Shown here: one piece after another, positions 1 to 9,038 of the stretch
Numbering within the stretch: the first letter of the stretch is position 1
Layout of the letters: the number at the start of each line of letters is the position of its first letter
IMG/VR virus record: IMGVR_UViG_3300029319_000032
Coordinates: 1-64,000 of that record
Origin: a virus
DNA: 64,000 bases
Strand: one strand, 5' to 3'
Position numbers and translations under genes: made by a program
The notes under the pieces: model-generated
Database searches by the model: none
Seen by the model: only the letters and a program-made list of their open reading frames with translations
What the model was told of the DNA's origin: nothing

Positions 1-967
1 AAACTCCAAAGAAAACGAAGGGTCAATATGGCTTATTGGTACGATAGTCCATTACGATTCATTCCTACAAGGAGTGTACGATGGATATCTTCAAGCGCAA
101 AAAGAAGATAAAAAGTCTGCTTGGAATGTACTATATAAAAAGGCTATAGTAGACGATGTACCTCTATGGCCTAGCTATTTTACAAAAGAAAAACTTATGG
201 ACATTAAAAGAAGGTTTACAGAAATGGGACTGGTTCATAAGTTTGCTCAAGAATATCTAAATGAAGCTAGAGATTTAGAAAGTGCAAAATTTCATATTGA
301 CAGAATTAATTATTATAGAGGAAACCTAGTAGAAAGAAATGGTTTTAACTATATGATGGTAGATGAGTCTGCTATACCTGTAAATGTTTACATGGGAGTA
401 GACTTAGCATATGAGGCAAATGCAAGAAGTGACTACCAAGTAATTATGGTTATTGCAATTGATAGCGATAGAAATGTATATGTTGTTGACTACTATAGAG
501 AACATTCTCCTTTATATGATATGCCTAAGACAATTGTTGATATGGCTAAGAAATACCACCCTGTTAGAAGAGTAAATGTTGAAAAGGTTGGTGCTCAAGG
601 ATTAATAAAAGATTATGTAAACCAGCTTGTTGGTAAAGATAGAAAACTAGCACCAGGACTATCTCAAGGTGTAAGACCTCCTGCTGGTATCAAAAAAGAA
701 GATAGGTTAGAAGCATTGCTTTGCCCTATTGTCAATCGAAGAAAGATGTTTGTCAAGAAAGAACACGCAAACTTAATAGATGAAATGTTTGAGTTTCCAA
801 AAGGTAGAAACGATGACCTACTTGACGGACTTTGGTATGCTGTCACTACAGCAAAACCTCCTAAAAGCTCTGCAATCGACGCAGATAAACTAGAAGACAA
901 AATAACCAAAATAGAAGAAGGTAGGGCTAAAAGAGTCATAAACTGGGTTACTGGTCAAAAAATATAA
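1..967 (+). CDS. Terminase large subunit, module A (5' end outside window)
   Basis: C-terminal part of the DNA-packaging motor. The frame is open from base 2, and the first residues (SIWLIGTIVHYDSFLQ) match residues about 211-225 of the complete terminase at 44355-45920, so the ATPase domain lies left of the window and the GTG at 74 is not a start. The nuclease domain is present: YMGVDLAYEA carries the first metal-binding Asp, and a later KGRNDDLLDGL carries the distal Asp pair. Roughly two thirds to three quarters identical to copy B by eye. It is followed directly by a promoter and the portal, without the lysozyme found in module B. Confidence 0.9.
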   Translation, partial: NSKENEGSIWLIGTIVHYDSFLQGVYDGYLQAQKEDKKSAWNVLYKKAIVDDVPLWPSYFTKEKLMDIKRRFTEMGLVHKFAQEYLNEARDLESAKFHIDRINYYRGNLVERNGFNYMMVDESAIPVNVYMGVDLAYEANARSDYQVIMVIAIDSDRNVYVVDYYREHSPLYDMPKTIVDMAKKYHPVRRVNVEKVGAQGLIKDYVNQLVGKDRKLAPGLSQGVRPPAGIKKEDRLEALLCPIVNRRKMFVKKEHANLIDEMFEFPKGRNDDLLDGLWYAVTTAKPPKSSAIDADKLEDKITKIEEGRAKRVINWVTGQKI

Positions 968-975
968 TTTTTTAC

Positions 976-1004
976 TTGACTTTAATACATAAAATTCTTT
1001 ATTT
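976..1004 (+). promoter_or_regulatory. Putative sigma70-like promoter before portal A
   Basis: TTGACT at 976-981, 17 bp, then TTATTT at 999-1004, in the 64-bp gap between terminase and portal. The -35 is good and the -10 is weak. Two other plus-strand sites in the window (41386 and 41699) begin with the same TTGACTTT. Module B has lysozyme and a small gene here instead. Confidence 0.4.
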
Positions 1005-1031
1005 TTAGACTAAAAACTAAATTGGGAGTTT

Positions 1032-3035
1032 ATGGCTAATTACGACGAAAACAAATCAAAGCCTCAGATTTCAAAAGAATTGTTTAGACGTTGGAGAGAC
1101 GCAAGAGAACAATGGGACGCTGAAGCAAGAAATGCAGTAGACTTTACTCTAGGAAATCATTATAGCACAGACGAATCAGATGCACTACAAGCAGTAGGGC
1201 AGGCTGATTTTGTAATAGATAGGGTATATGCTGCTGTTGACAAATTAAAATCATTGCTTACAGCAAGACCTGCAAGATTTTCTGTTATTGCAAGAGAAGA
1301 CTCAGATAACAAACTAGCTAATGTTTGGAGAACAATACTTGAATATGTTTGGGATATATCTAATGGAGATAGTACTTTCAAACAAGTTGTTCATGATTAT
1401 GCTGTTACTGGACTGGGATATATGTATGTATATGTTGACCCTGAAGCAGATTATGGAAGAGGTGAAGTTAAGTATACGCACGTAGACCCTTTTAGAGTAT
1501 ATGTAGACCCAGCATCAAGAGATAGATTTTTTAACGATGCATCAGGAATGATATTGTCTACTTTTTTAACCAGGCAGCAAGTTTTAGACCTATATCCTCA
1601 AATGGAAGAATTTATTGATGATATAGAAGTTGGTGTTAATTCTTTATATGGAGAAGATTATCCAACATCTAATTTAAAAAATAGTAATAATGTTTTAACT
1701 CCTGCTGAAGCAAAAGACTTAGATTATAATGTAAATCAAAAATATCAAATACTTGATAGATTTTACAAAATAAAAGTTCCTTTTTATAGAATATTTAACA
1801 CTTTAGATGGAAGTGAAAAAATTATAGACCCTGATACCTATAATATTATTATAGAAGATGAACAGACTATTGAAGCTGTACAAAGAGGTGCTATAGAGAT
1901 AGAAGAAATTATGCAAACAAGAATTGCTCAATGCAGTAGCATTGGAGATACTTTACTTTATGAGCGTATTCTAAACACTGATATATATCCAATTGTTCCA
2001 TTTACAAACATTTGGACTAATACTCCCTATCCAAAATCAGATGTGAACAAGGTTAAAGATTCACAAAGACTTTTAAATAAGTTATTTTCTCTAACCTTGT
2101 CACACGCTCAATCTGCTGCTGGATTAAAACTTTTAATTCCAGAAGGTAGTGTTGATAGTGTTAGTCAGTTAGAAAAAGATTGGGCTAATCCAAATGCGGT
2201 TATTGAATATAATCCAGAGTTTGGTGAGCCACATTACCCACAACCAGCTCCACTTACTAGTGAGTTTTATTATTTAATTGATAGGGTAGAAAAATATATA
2301 GATTTAAATTTTGGTATACCTGAACTTTTACAAGGGTTTAAAGACCAAGCACCTGAATCTGTTAGAGGCACTATGCTTTTATCAGAAATGGGAGAATCAA
2401 GAGGTAAATCAAAGTTAAGAGATATTGAGGCAAGTTTATCAATGGTCGGTCAAGTTGTTTATAATTTAGCAAAAGACCATTATAAGTTTGCAAAAACTTT
2501 TAGAATTGTACAACCAAATAACGATATTACTGAATTTTCAGTTAATATGAGAATGTACGATGATAAGCGAAATGAATTGTTAACCATACAGAATGATATT
2601 CAACTTGGTCAACATGATATTCGCGTTATATCAGGTTCAACTTTGCCTAGCAACAAGGTATCTGAATACAACATGTATCTTGATGCGTATAAACTTGGAC
2701 TGGTAGATGATGTCGAGGTTTTAAAGAAAACTGAAATCTTTGACAAAGAAGGTGTCCTTCAGAGAAAAGGGCGTATGGCACAAATGCAACAGTATATTAC
2801 ACAACTTGAAAATCAAGTGAAGAAACTAAGCGGAGACTTACAGACATCTGAACGTGAGATGGTATCAGCCAGAAAACGTACAGAAGTTGAGAAGTTTAAA
2901 TCTAACTTAAATGAGATTACTTCTTCTGCTAAAGTTAAAGAAAAAGAAAAGGTAATGCAACTGGGAAGTATTATTGACCAAATGCAAGCTTCTATGGAGG
3001 AAGAAGAAAATAACGAGCCTGGTTCAGAGTCTTAG
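1032..3035 (+). CDS. Portal protein, module A
   Basis: Dodecameric vertex ring through which DNA is packaged and ejected. At 667 residues it is within the size range of large P22-like portals. It is co-linear with the 666-residue portal of module B, and the segment TPYPKSDVNKVKDSQRLLNK is nearly identical in both. The last ~90 residues are a charged helical region (QLENQVKKLSGDLQ and onwards), as expected for the portal barrel or C-terminal coil. The start ATG follows GGGAGTTT. It sits between terminase and scaffold, the canonical order. Assigned by order, length and family resemblance. Confidence 0.85.
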   Translation: MANYDENKSKPQISKELFRRWRDAREQWDAEARNAVDFTLGNHYSTDESDALQAVGQADFVIDRVYAAVDKLKSLLTARPARFSVIAREDSDNKLANVWRTILEYVWDISNGDSTFKQVVHDYAVTGLGYMYVYVDPEADYGRGEVKYTHVDPFRVYVDPASRDRFFNDASGMILSTFLTRQQVLDLYPQMEEFIDDIEVGVNSLYGEDYPTSNLKNSNNVLTPAEAKDLDYNVNQKYQILDRFYKIKVPFYRIFNTLDGSEKIIDPDTYNIIIEDEQTIEAVQRGAIEIEEIMQTRIAQCSSIGDTLLYERILNTDIYPIVPFTNIWTNTPYPKSDVNKVKDSQRLLNKLFSLTLSHAQSAAGLKLLIPEGSVDSVSQLEKDWANPNAVIEYNPEFGEPHYPQPAPLTSEFYYLIDRVEKYIDLNFGIPELLQGFKDQAPESVRGTMLLSEMGESRGKSKLRDIEASLSMVGQVVYNLAKDHYKFAKTFRIVQPNNDITEFSVNMRMYDDKRNELLTIQNDIQLGQHDIRVISGSTLPSNKVSEYNMYLDAYKLGLVDDVEVLKKTEIFDKEGVLQRKGRMAQMQQYITQLENQVKKLSGDLQTSEREMVSARKRTEVEKFKSNLNEITSSAKVKEKEKVMQLGSIIDQMQASMEEEENNEPGSES

Positions 3036-3063
3036 GACTAAATCAGGGTTAGGAGAAAAAAAT

Positions 3064-3831
3064 ATGGCACAAGAACAAGAACAACAACAGGTTGAACAGC
3101 AAGACCCAATTGTCGAATCTTCAGTGGAACAAGAAGTTTCATTTCAAGAAGAGACCGTAGAAGAAGGTGTGGAAGCATCTGAATCTGTAGACTGGGAAGC
3201 AGAAGCTAAAAAGTTTCAATCAATGTATGACAAAAAGGTTGCAGAACACGAAAACTTAAAACAAGATAGTAGTGATTTACTTCAGTTAAGACAAGTCTTA
3301 TCTGAAAAACCAGAATTAGTCAACGTCATTGAGAAAAGTCTTTCTGGAGAATCAGTTGAGGACAAAGGTACGGAGGGAAGTACAACCCCAGATAACTTTG
3401 ACCCTTGGGACGCCTACTACAAGCCTGACTCAGAATCTTACAAATTTAGAGTAAGTCAAGAGAAAAAGCTTGTACATGAAACAGTAGATAACGAACTAGC
3501 TAAACTACAAGGTCAGATGGCGATGAATAATCTAAAAACAGAATTGGTAAGTAAGCACAACTTAGGTGCAGATGATGCTGAAAAGTTTTTACAATTTGCT
3601 ACAACACCAAAAGCTAATCTTCCTATTGAAACACTTATTAAAGTGTGGAAAGAGAATGAAGGCAAAGGTGCAAAACAAAGTGAAAACTTAGAAACTGTCA
3701 GAAAAACAAAATCAATTCCTAAACCTGCTGGTGTACTTCAGGGTGGCGAACAGCCACAAAAGTCTGAAGCAGACCAAGTATGGGATAGAGTTATGAATGC
3801 TGGAAGAATCGGTAGAATAGCTAAAAACTAA
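3064..3831 (+). CDS. Scaffolding protein, module A
   Basis: 255 residues, acidic and Gln/Glu-rich N-terminus (AQEQEQQQVEQQD), then a helical middle and a basic C-terminus, between portal and capsid: the profile and position of a capsid-assembly scaffold. Start chosen at ATG 3064, preceded by TTAGGAGAA. The upstream ATG at 2974 lies inside the portal and has no ribosome site. The block FNPWDAY/FDPWDAY and the C-terminal (P)KxAGxxQGGEPP-like segment are shared with the module B scaffold (48749-49483), while the N-terminus is diverged. Confidence 0.75.
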   Translation: MAQEQEQQQVEQQDPIVESSVEQEVSFQEETVEEGVEASESVDWEAEAKKFQSMYDKKVAEHENLKQDSSDLLQLRQVLSEKPELVNVIEKSLSGESVEDKGTEGSTTPDNFDPWDAYYKPDSESYKFRVSQEKKLVHETVDNELAKLQGQMAMNNLKTELVSKHNLGADDAEKFLQFATTPKANLPIETLIKVWKENEGKGAKQSENLETVRKTKSIPKPAGVLQGGEQPQKSEADQVWDRVMNAGRIGRIAKN

Positions 3832-3848
3832 CTTAGGAGTGAAATAAA

Positions 3849-5219
3849 ATGGCTTTTAATCAAGGACAATTAAAGGCATCACAAATAACCGCAGCTGCTA
3901 CTAGCGCAGATTACGGACAGGCTCCAGACCAAAGAAAGCTGTATGATTTCTCTGATAGAGTTGCAGAACTTATGCCAGAGGAGTCACCTTTTTTCGTCTA
4001 TCTAAGTCAAGTTGCTAAGGTAGCTACTGACGATAATATTTTCAGATATCTTGAAAATAGAACTGTCACTAACTACACTGCACGTAACTTCAGCTTAGCA
4101 GCAGCCGTAAACGGTGGAAGTGCTGTATCATCACCAAATCTATACGATTTTACAGTTGATGATGGAGCAGGTTCAGCTATTGGCTTCCTTACAAAAGGAA
4201 TGGTCGTAGCTATTAAAACAGTCGATGGGACTGGCGGTTATGCACAAGCATTAGTTAGAGTTGAGTCTGCACCAAACGTACAATCAGCTAACACTACCTT
4301 CTCAGGTAGAGTTATTGAATTGTCTAATTCAAATGTATCAGGATACAATGTATTAGCTGACAATGACGAATGTCAAATTGTTGGTACATCATTCGGAGAA
4401 GGAACAGGTTCACCTGACACTTTCTCAGATACTCTTGAAGATGACTTTGGTTATACTCAAATCTTTAAAACAGCTTGTGAGATGACAAACACAGCAATAG
4501 CTACAAGATACCGTGGCTATGCAAACGAGTTCGATAGAATTTGGGCTCAAAAATTACGTGAACACAAAGTAGACATCGAAAGAGCTATGCTTTTCGGTCA
4601 AAAAGCTCGTGTTAACGGCGTACAATATACTGAAGGTCTAGTTGGACACATTGTTAAAAATGTTCAACCAGTAACTGACGATTCAGCATTTTCATATTCA
4701 TCAGGTAACCCTTACTACAGAAGTGTAGCACAGAGTGAACTTACATATGATAGATTACTTGCTGACTTAGAGGTTATTTTTGACCCAGCAAGAGGCGGTT
4801 CAAGTGAAAGACTTGTACTAGCTTCATTGCCAGTAATTACATTCTTCAACAAAATGGGCGACGGTGCTTTCATTGACGCTTCTGTTGGACATGCAAATGG
4901 ACCATACAGAGTTAACATGAACAATGTAGCAGGTAGTTTTGGTCACCAGTTAATGGAAATCAACACTGTACATGGTTCTATGTTCTTAGTGAAAGAACCT
5001 CTATTCAGAGGAATTGCAAGTGGCTTCATGCTTATGGCTGATATGTCTAAATTGGCATACAGACCATTAGTTGGTAACGGTTTAAATCGTGACACTCAAA
5101 TTATGACAAACGTACAAAATGCGGATGAAGATTTGAGAAAAGACATGATTATGACTGAAGCTGGTCTTGAAATCTCATTACCTGAATGTCATGCTCTATA
5201 CAACGTGGAGGGATTATAA
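3849..5219 (+). CDS. Major capsid protein, module A
   Basis: 456 residues, the same length as the module B capsid (49502-50872), with blocks of strong identity such as LVGHI(V/I)KN, LFDPARGGS/IFDPARGGS and HQLMEINTVHGS. It follows the scaffold and is preceded by TTAGGAGTG. I infer an HK97-fold capsid from order and conservation rather than from a motif. The two copies look about 70-75% identical, more diverged than several downstream genes, so divergence varies along the module. Confidence 0.85.
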   Translation: MAFNQGQLKASQITAAATSADYGQAPDQRKLYDFSDRVAELMPEESPFFVYLSQVAKVATDDNIFRYLENRTVTNYTARNFSLAAAVNGGSAVSSPNLYDFTVDDGAGSAIGFLTKGMVVAIKTVDGTGGYAQALVRVESAPNVQSANTTFSGRVIELSNSNVSGYNVLADNDECQIVGTSFGEGTGSPDTFSDTLEDDFGYTQIFKTACEMTNTAIATRYRGYANEFDRIWAQKLREHKVDIERAMLFGQKARVNGVQYTEGLVGHIVKNVQPVTDDSAFSYSSGNPYYRSVAQSELTYDRLLADLEVIFDPARGGSSERLVLASLPVITFFNKMGDGAFIDASVGHANGPYRVNMNNVAGSFGHQLMEINTVHGSMFLVKEPLFRGIASGFMLMADMSKLAYRPLVGNGLNRDTQIMTNVQNADEDLRKDMIMTEAGLEISLPECHALYNVEGL

Positions 5220-5220
5220 A

Positions 5221-5655
5221 ATGGCTAAAGGTGCATTATTAGAGAAAAACAGTGGTGCTGGTGGTTTACTGTCAAACGTAGAGCACATTACTGCTGCAAA
5301 AACAATAGTAGAATCAGACTCAGGTAAAGTTTTTATGGTTTCTTCTGAAGGAGGAGCATATACAATTACTTTACCTACAGCTTCAACAGCACAAAACGGA
5401 GCTGTGTACAAATTTATTGTACATGAGGAAACACCTACTAATGATGTTACAATCGCTGCAGGAAGTGCAATCATTTCATTAGTAATGAAAGATGCTGGCG
5501 GAGACGCTGCTAATTCAACTGCTGGAACTCAGGTTTCTAATATTATTTTAGAAGCTGCTTCTCAAAGAGGAGACTTTGTAGAACTTCTGTTCTGGAATGG
5601 TGAGTACTACGCTAATGGATTAAGCGCAATCAATGACGGTATTACAACATCATAA
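5221..5655 (+). CDS. Probable head decoration protein, module A
   Basis: 144 residues, rich in beta-forming Val/Thr/Ala, immediately after the capsid. Start ATG 5221 follows GGAGGGATTATAAA; the earlier in-frame ATG lies inside the capsid gene. Same position as 50874-51347 in module B, with shared features (MAK-A-LEKNS near the start, a VxLPTA/VNLPAA strand, a terminal SAINDG/HDVSD tail) but low identity. A surface head-fibre or cement protein is the natural guess; function not shown. Confidence 0.5.
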   Translation: MAKGALLEKNSGAGGLLSNVEHITAAKTIVESDSGKVFMVSSEGGAYTITLPTASTAQNGAVYKFIVHEETPTNDVTIAAGSAIISLVMKDAGGDAANSTAGTQVSNIILEAASQRGDFVELLFWNGEYYANGLSAINDGITTS

Positions 5656-5672
5656 TAGTTATTAGGTACTAT

Positions 5673-5693
5673 GGAGTGGGCTAGTCCCACTCC
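5673..5693 (+). terminator. Hairpin after capsid genes, module A
   Basis: Perfect 8-bp stem GGAGTGGG/CCCACTCC with a CTAGT loop. No run of T follows (GAAACC), so it is more likely an mRNA-stabilising or attenuating hairpin than a strong terminator. Module B has a different hairpin at the same place (51365-51388), built around the CGTTTAAACG palindrome. Confidence 0.5.
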
Positions 5694-5729
5694 GAAACCT
5701 ATAAAGAATTTTAAATAATAGGAGAAAAA

Positions 5730-5927
5730 ATGGCAAATTATAATACAACTACAAAGATTATTATTAATGACCTTAGTGTTAAATCAGACTCAACTGCTGG
5801 TTCATTAGCTAAAGAGATTAATGATTATATTCAAACTTTAGATGATAGCACTAATGCTATTGTAGATATTCAAGCAGTAAAGCTTGATGCTTCTAGAGTT
5901 GCTTACATAGTAGTAGCTAAAGGATAA
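5730..5927 (+). CDS. Conserved 65-residue protein, module A
   Basis: Unrecognised. It has the start ANYNTTTKIIINDLSVK and end VKLDASRVAYIVVAKG, both strongly conserved in the module B copy at 51425-51619 (64 residues), so it is a real gene. Likely a small alpha/beta fold. Preceded by AATAGGAGAA; stop overlaps the next start as TAATG. Between capsid and tail genes, so probably a minor head protein. Confidence 0.7.
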   Translation: MANYNTTTKIIINDLSVKSDSTAGSLAKEINDYIQTLDDSTNAIVDIQAVKLDASRVAYIVVAKG

Positions 5928-6181
5928 TGGCTAATTGTCAACACTGCGACAAGCCTAATCCAGAAGGTTACTTTAACTGTCCTTCATGCGGGCTAAGAGC
6001 AGCTCCTAGCAAATGGAATACTAATTTTGTTATAAGAGAAGGTAATCCTTTTGCAACAGCAATTAGAAAAGACCAGATTGACATTAACCATATGTCAATG
6101 GAAGATGGTATAAAAAAGATGCAAGAAAGCAAGAAAAACAGCAAACCCACACCACGTGGGAAGGGAATAAGGGTAATGTAA
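5927..6181 (+). CDS. Zinc-ribbon protein, module A
   Basis: 84 residues with two CxxC knuckles (CQHCDKPNPEGYFNCPSCG, residues about 4-22), a compact zinc ribbon, followed by a Lys-rich tail ending in KPTPRGKGIRVM. The knuckle region and the phrase AIRKDQID are conserved in the module B copy (51619-51870). TAATG-coupled on both sides. It may bind DNA, RNA or another virion protein; no specific function can be assigned. Confidence 0.75.
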   Translation: MANCQHCDKPNPEGYFNCPSCGLRAAPSKWNTNFVIREGNPFATAIRKDQIDINHMSMEDGIKKMQESKKNSKPTPRGKGIRVM

Positions 6182-6225
6182 TGTACGGAAAAAAGAAGAA
6201 AAGAAAAAAAGGTAAGAGATACTAA
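6181..6225 (+). CDS. 14-residue Lys/Arg-rich micropeptide
   Basis: Encodes MYGKKKKRKKGKRY. Shown as a gene because ATG overlaps the previous stop (AATGTAATG) and its own stop overlaps the next ATG (CTAATG), continuing an unbroken coupled series. Module B has a 27-residue basic peptide at the same place (51891-51974). Probably a packaged or nucleic-acid-binding peptide; unproven. Confidence 0.45.
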   Translation: MYGKKKKRKKGKRY

Positions 6226-6371
6226 TGAGAGTAAAAGCTCCCAAAGGTTATCATTTTATGAAAAAAGGCAAAGGCTATGTTTTGATGAAACATGGAGCTA
6301 AGTTTAAAAGACATAAAGGAGCTTCATTGTCTATGCCTATGAAAGTAGTAAAAACTCACGGAGGAAAGTAA
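6225..6371 (+). CDS. 48-residue basic protein (KAPKGYHFMKKGKGYVLMK)
   Basis: Small protein with repeated aromatic-Lys segments and a His/Lys-rich C-terminus. TAATG coupling on both sides supports translation. There is no counterpart in module B. The basic charge and its place in the mini-protein cluster suggest a virion-associated nucleic-acid-binding role (inference). Confidence 0.6.
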   Translation: MRVKAPKGYHFMKKGKGYVLMKHGAKFKRHKGASLSMPMKVVKTHGGK

Positions 6372-6607
6372 TGCCAAGAAAAAAAGCAGTAAGAAAAAGT
6401 ACTAAAAGAAAAGTAGCACCAAAAAAGAAACGAAGCACTGCTAAGAGAAAGACTACTAGAAAGAAAGGTAGTCCTACTCCTACAAACAAAGCTTTGTATG
6501 CTAGAGTAAAGGCAGCAGCAAAACGTAAGTTTGATGTATATCCTTCTGCGTATGCTAACGCTTGGCTAGTTAGAGAATATAAAAAACGTGGTGGTGGCTA
6601 CAGATAA
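6371..6607 (+). CDS. Basic protein with conserved C-terminal domain, module A
   Basis: 78 residues: a Lys/Arg-only N-terminal half (RKKAVRKSTKRKVAPKKKR) and a conserved domain NKALYARVKAAAKRKFDVYP plus SAYANAWLVREYKKRGGG. The domain is almost identical in module B (51931-52110), where the basic arm is shorter. This short YPSAYANAW-type domain occurs in many phage and large-virus proteins of unknown function. TAATG-coupled to its neighbours. Confidence 0.75.
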   Translation: MPRKKAVRKSTKRKVAPKKKRSTAKRKTTRKKGSPTPTNKALYARVKAAAKRKFDVYPSAYANAWLVREYKKRGGGYR

Positions 6608-6879
6608 TGGCATATCAAGGTGGACTTAGAAAGTGGTTTAGAGAAGACTGGGTTGATATTGGTTCTAAAAAAAAGAAAGGTAAATATCAGAAATGCGGTC
6701 GTAAGTCTGCTAAGGGTAGTAAAAGAAAATACCCTAAATGTGTTCCAGCTGCTAAAGCTAGAACAATGAGTGCTTCACAAAAAAGAAGTGCAGTAAAAAG
6801 AAAAAGAGCAAGAGCTCAAGGAGTTGGAGGTAAACCAACTAACGTTAGAACATTTGCTAGAAGTAGAAGAAAGAAATGA
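6607..6879 (+). CDS. Basic protein with WVDIG/KCGRKSAK motif, module A
   Basis: 90 residues. N-terminal GGLRKWFREDWVDIGSKKK is followed by KCGRKSAKGSKRKYPKCVPA, a Cys pair in a basic context that may bind metal, then a Lys/Arg tail. The module B copy (52110-52391) is about 80% identical. Resembles small phage and giant-virus basic proteins of unknown function. ATGA overlap with the next gene. Confidence 0.75.
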   Translation: MAYQGGLRKWFREDWVDIGSKKKKGKYQKCGRKSAKGSKRKYPKCVPAAKARTMSASQKRSAVKRKRARAQGVGGKPTNVRTFARSRRKK

Positions 6880-7025
6880 GAAGAAGACAAACATTTGGAA
6901 TAAAGCAAGTTAGACATACTAACGGAAAGAAAAAAACAAGACAAGGTAATAGTGTAAACACTAAATATGGCAACAAGAATAGTAAAAAATACTATGTTAA
7001 AAAGTATAGAGGACAAGGTAAGTAA
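6876..7025 (+). CDS. 49-residue basic protein, module A
   Basis: ATG overlaps the previous stop (ATGA), and its stop overlaps the next ATG (TAATG). The core QVRHTNGKKKTRQG-S-VNTK-GNK is conserved in the module B copy at 52391-52531 and the C-terminus is (K)KYRGQG in both, so it is a real protein despite its size. Function unknown; virion DNA-binding suspected from charge. Confidence 0.7.
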   Translation: MRRRQTFGIKQVRHTNGKKKTRQGNSVNTKYGNKNSKKYYVKKYRGQGK

Positions 7026-7462
7026 TGGATAATGACTTAACAGGATTATTTCGAAGGCTTTTTGGAGAAAAGAGAAAAAAAAGCATAGAGGAAATCTATG
7101 GAGATATGATGATAGGGCTTAGAAGAAGAACTAACTTAATAAAAAATAGAGACCCATATATAGGTAAAGTTTATAAAAAAAGACTTGAAAAATTATTTGA
7201 CATGGTACAAGACGAGGTCGGATATGACCTACCAAACAATGATAATATTCTTTTGTCCAAAGATGATTTAAGAATGGTAGCAAATAGAACAGGATTTCTT
7301 TCTCCTAAGAGAACACCAGAAGGAATTGAACCAAGATATGTAGATAAAACTAGAAAAATGCCTACGTATTCAGGTATTGGGCAAACTGGTTCAATAAATG
7401 TTTTGAGCGATGAAGATATATTAGAGCTTCTTTTAAGACAACCTGAGATAAGAGGTAAGTAA
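7025..7462 (+). CDS. Hypothetical protein, module A only
   Basis: 145 residues, charged and mostly helical, with no transmembrane segment or recognised motif. Module B has an unrelated 99-residue coiled-coil protein here (52528-52827), so this slot is a replaceable one between the basic mini-proteins and the head-tail gene. Confidence 0.65.
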   Translation: MDNDLTGLFRRLFGEKRKKSIEEIYGDMMIGLRRRTNLIKNRDPYIGKVYKKRLEKLFDMVQDEVGYDLPNNDNILLSKDDLRMVANRTGFLSPKRTPEGIEPRYVDKTRKMPTYSGIGQTGSINVLSDEDILELLLRQPEIRGK

Positions 7463-8697
7463 TGGCTGATTTTAAAACAAGAATAGATGATTTAACAGGC
7501 TTTGCAAGTACTGATGACACAGCATTAAATGACTGGTTGTCAGCTGGTGCTCGTTCTGTAATGAATGTACTTCCTCTAAACAAACTAGAGAGAGTAGCAA
7601 GCAATGAAAACTTTACAAACAATATAGATGTAGAGGGAAAAAAGATTTTAGCGGTTGTTAGAAAAGATAACAATCACGCAAGTAAGATTTATACACCATG
7701 TAGAAAATTACCACCTTCAATGATGGGTAGAGTAAATGACACAAACTATATGGAAGCTGCGTCAGAAAGTGACCCAGCATATATTATACAAAATGATGTT
7801 TTGAATACATATCCAGGTAGTAATGCAAGCAATGATAGTAGAGTTGTATTTGTAAACTCTTCAATAACTGTAGCACATGGAGATAGTGCAATAGCAAACT
7901 TTCCTGATGAAGCAGAAGAAGCAGTAGTTTTATATGGAGCAAGAAATGCACTAAACAGACTAATGAACGGCATGAATGCAATTAGTGCCTTAACTGTTAG
8001 CGTAAGTGCACCTAGTGCTCCAAGTATATCAACAGTTAGCTATTCAGCTGCTACAAATGCTGATGCTAGCGCTACTGCAGTAGGAGCTATAACTGTTGCT
8101 ACTGTTGCTAAAGCAGATATATCTGGAGATGTTCCTAGCTATACTAAACCAACACAAACTTTTGATATAGCACAGTTTGAAACATTTTTAGAAACAAACG
8201 AAGATGTAGAATTAGCACAATTACAATTAGGTAGATTAAATAACGAGTTGGCTGAATATCAAGCTGATATACAAAACGAACTTAATGAATTTAACAAAGA
8301 AAATCAAAGATATCAAGCTAATGTGCAGGCAGAAATTTCAAAACATAATTCTGATTTACAAAAAGCATTAAGACAGGCAGAAATAGATGCTGCAGATGCT
8401 AGACAAGAATCACAACAAGCAACACAAGTTGACTTGGCAAACAAAGCGGCTGACCAAGCATTAGCATTGCAAAATGCAGCACAAACTATGGCAGCAGCAA
8501 TACAAAACAACGATGATATTCTTAACAAATTTTCTGCTGAAATATCAAAGTATGCTGCTCAGGTAAACGACGAAATTCAAGAATATAATTCTAATTTACA
8601 AAAAGATATAGCAAAATATAGCTGGTATGAAAAACAATATGCTGCAATAGATGCAAGATATAAAGAACAAATACAAACCCTTCAAGGAGTATTATAA
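7462..8697 (+). CDS. Head-tail/tail accessory protein with coiled-coil C-terminus, module A
   Basis: 411 residues. Residues 1-175 (from DFKTRIDDLTGF) are nearly identical to module B (52820-54307), also at the DNA level (about 94% over 270 bases at 7702-7970). Residues ~235-400 form a long Gln/Ala/Asn-rich coiled coil, and the last ~35 residues (SNLQKDIAKY-WYEKQYA) are again conserved. The middle is completely different between copies. A tail accessory or adaptor role is inferred from position and length. Confidence 0.6.
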   Translation: MADFKTRIDDLTGFASTDDTALNDWLSAGARSVMNVLPLNKLERVASNENFTNNIDVEGKKILAVVRKDNNHASKIYTPCRKLPPSMMGRVNDTNYMEAASESDPAYIIQNDVLNTYPGSNASNDSRVVFVNSSITVAHGDSAIANFPDEAEEAVVLYGARNALNRLMNGMNAISALTVSVSAPSAPSISTVSYSAATNADASATAVGAITVATVAKADISGDVPSYTKPTQTFDIAQFETFLETNEDVELAQLQLGRLNNELAEYQADIQNELNEFNKENQRYQANVQAEISKHNSDLQKALRQAEIDAADARQESQQATQVDLANKAADQALALQNAAQTMAAAIQNNDDILNKFSAEISKYAAQVNDEIQEYNSNLQKDIAKYSWYEKQYAAIDARYKEQIQTLQGVL

Positions 8698-9038
8698 TGG
8701 CTGCGATAGAATTTACAGCAAAAGAAATTTATAGTAGAGTACTGCAAGCAGTTCCTGGTATATCAGAGAACTATGTACTAAACTTAATTAATGAAGCATT
8801 AATTGATATGGGTAGATACACCAATCAAATAGAAAATGCAAAAACAAACTTAGTGCATGACCAACTATGGTATGCATTAGATGACGATGAATCAATAACT
8901 GTTAACAAGTTATTTAGATGTACAATACTTAATTCAGATGGAGAATATATAAAGATTCCTAGATTAACAAATGGAGAGATAAAACAATTCTACAGTGAAA
9001 CAAGTACAGCAGCTAATACAAACTGGACGGAGATATAA
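8697..9038 (+). CDS. Probable head-tail adaptor, module A
   Basis: 113 residues, mixed helix/strand, starting AAIEFTAKEIYSRVLQAVP. The module B copy at 54307-54642 is about 70% identical. TAATG-coupled on both sides. Small size and location between head and tail genes fit a connector or stopper; no diagnostic motif seen. Confidence 0.55.
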   Translation: MAAIEFTAKEIYSRVLQAVPGISENYVLNLINEALIDMGRYTNQIENAKTNLVHDQLWYALDDDESITVNKLFRCTILNSDGEYIKIPRLTNGEIKQFYSETSTAANTNWTEI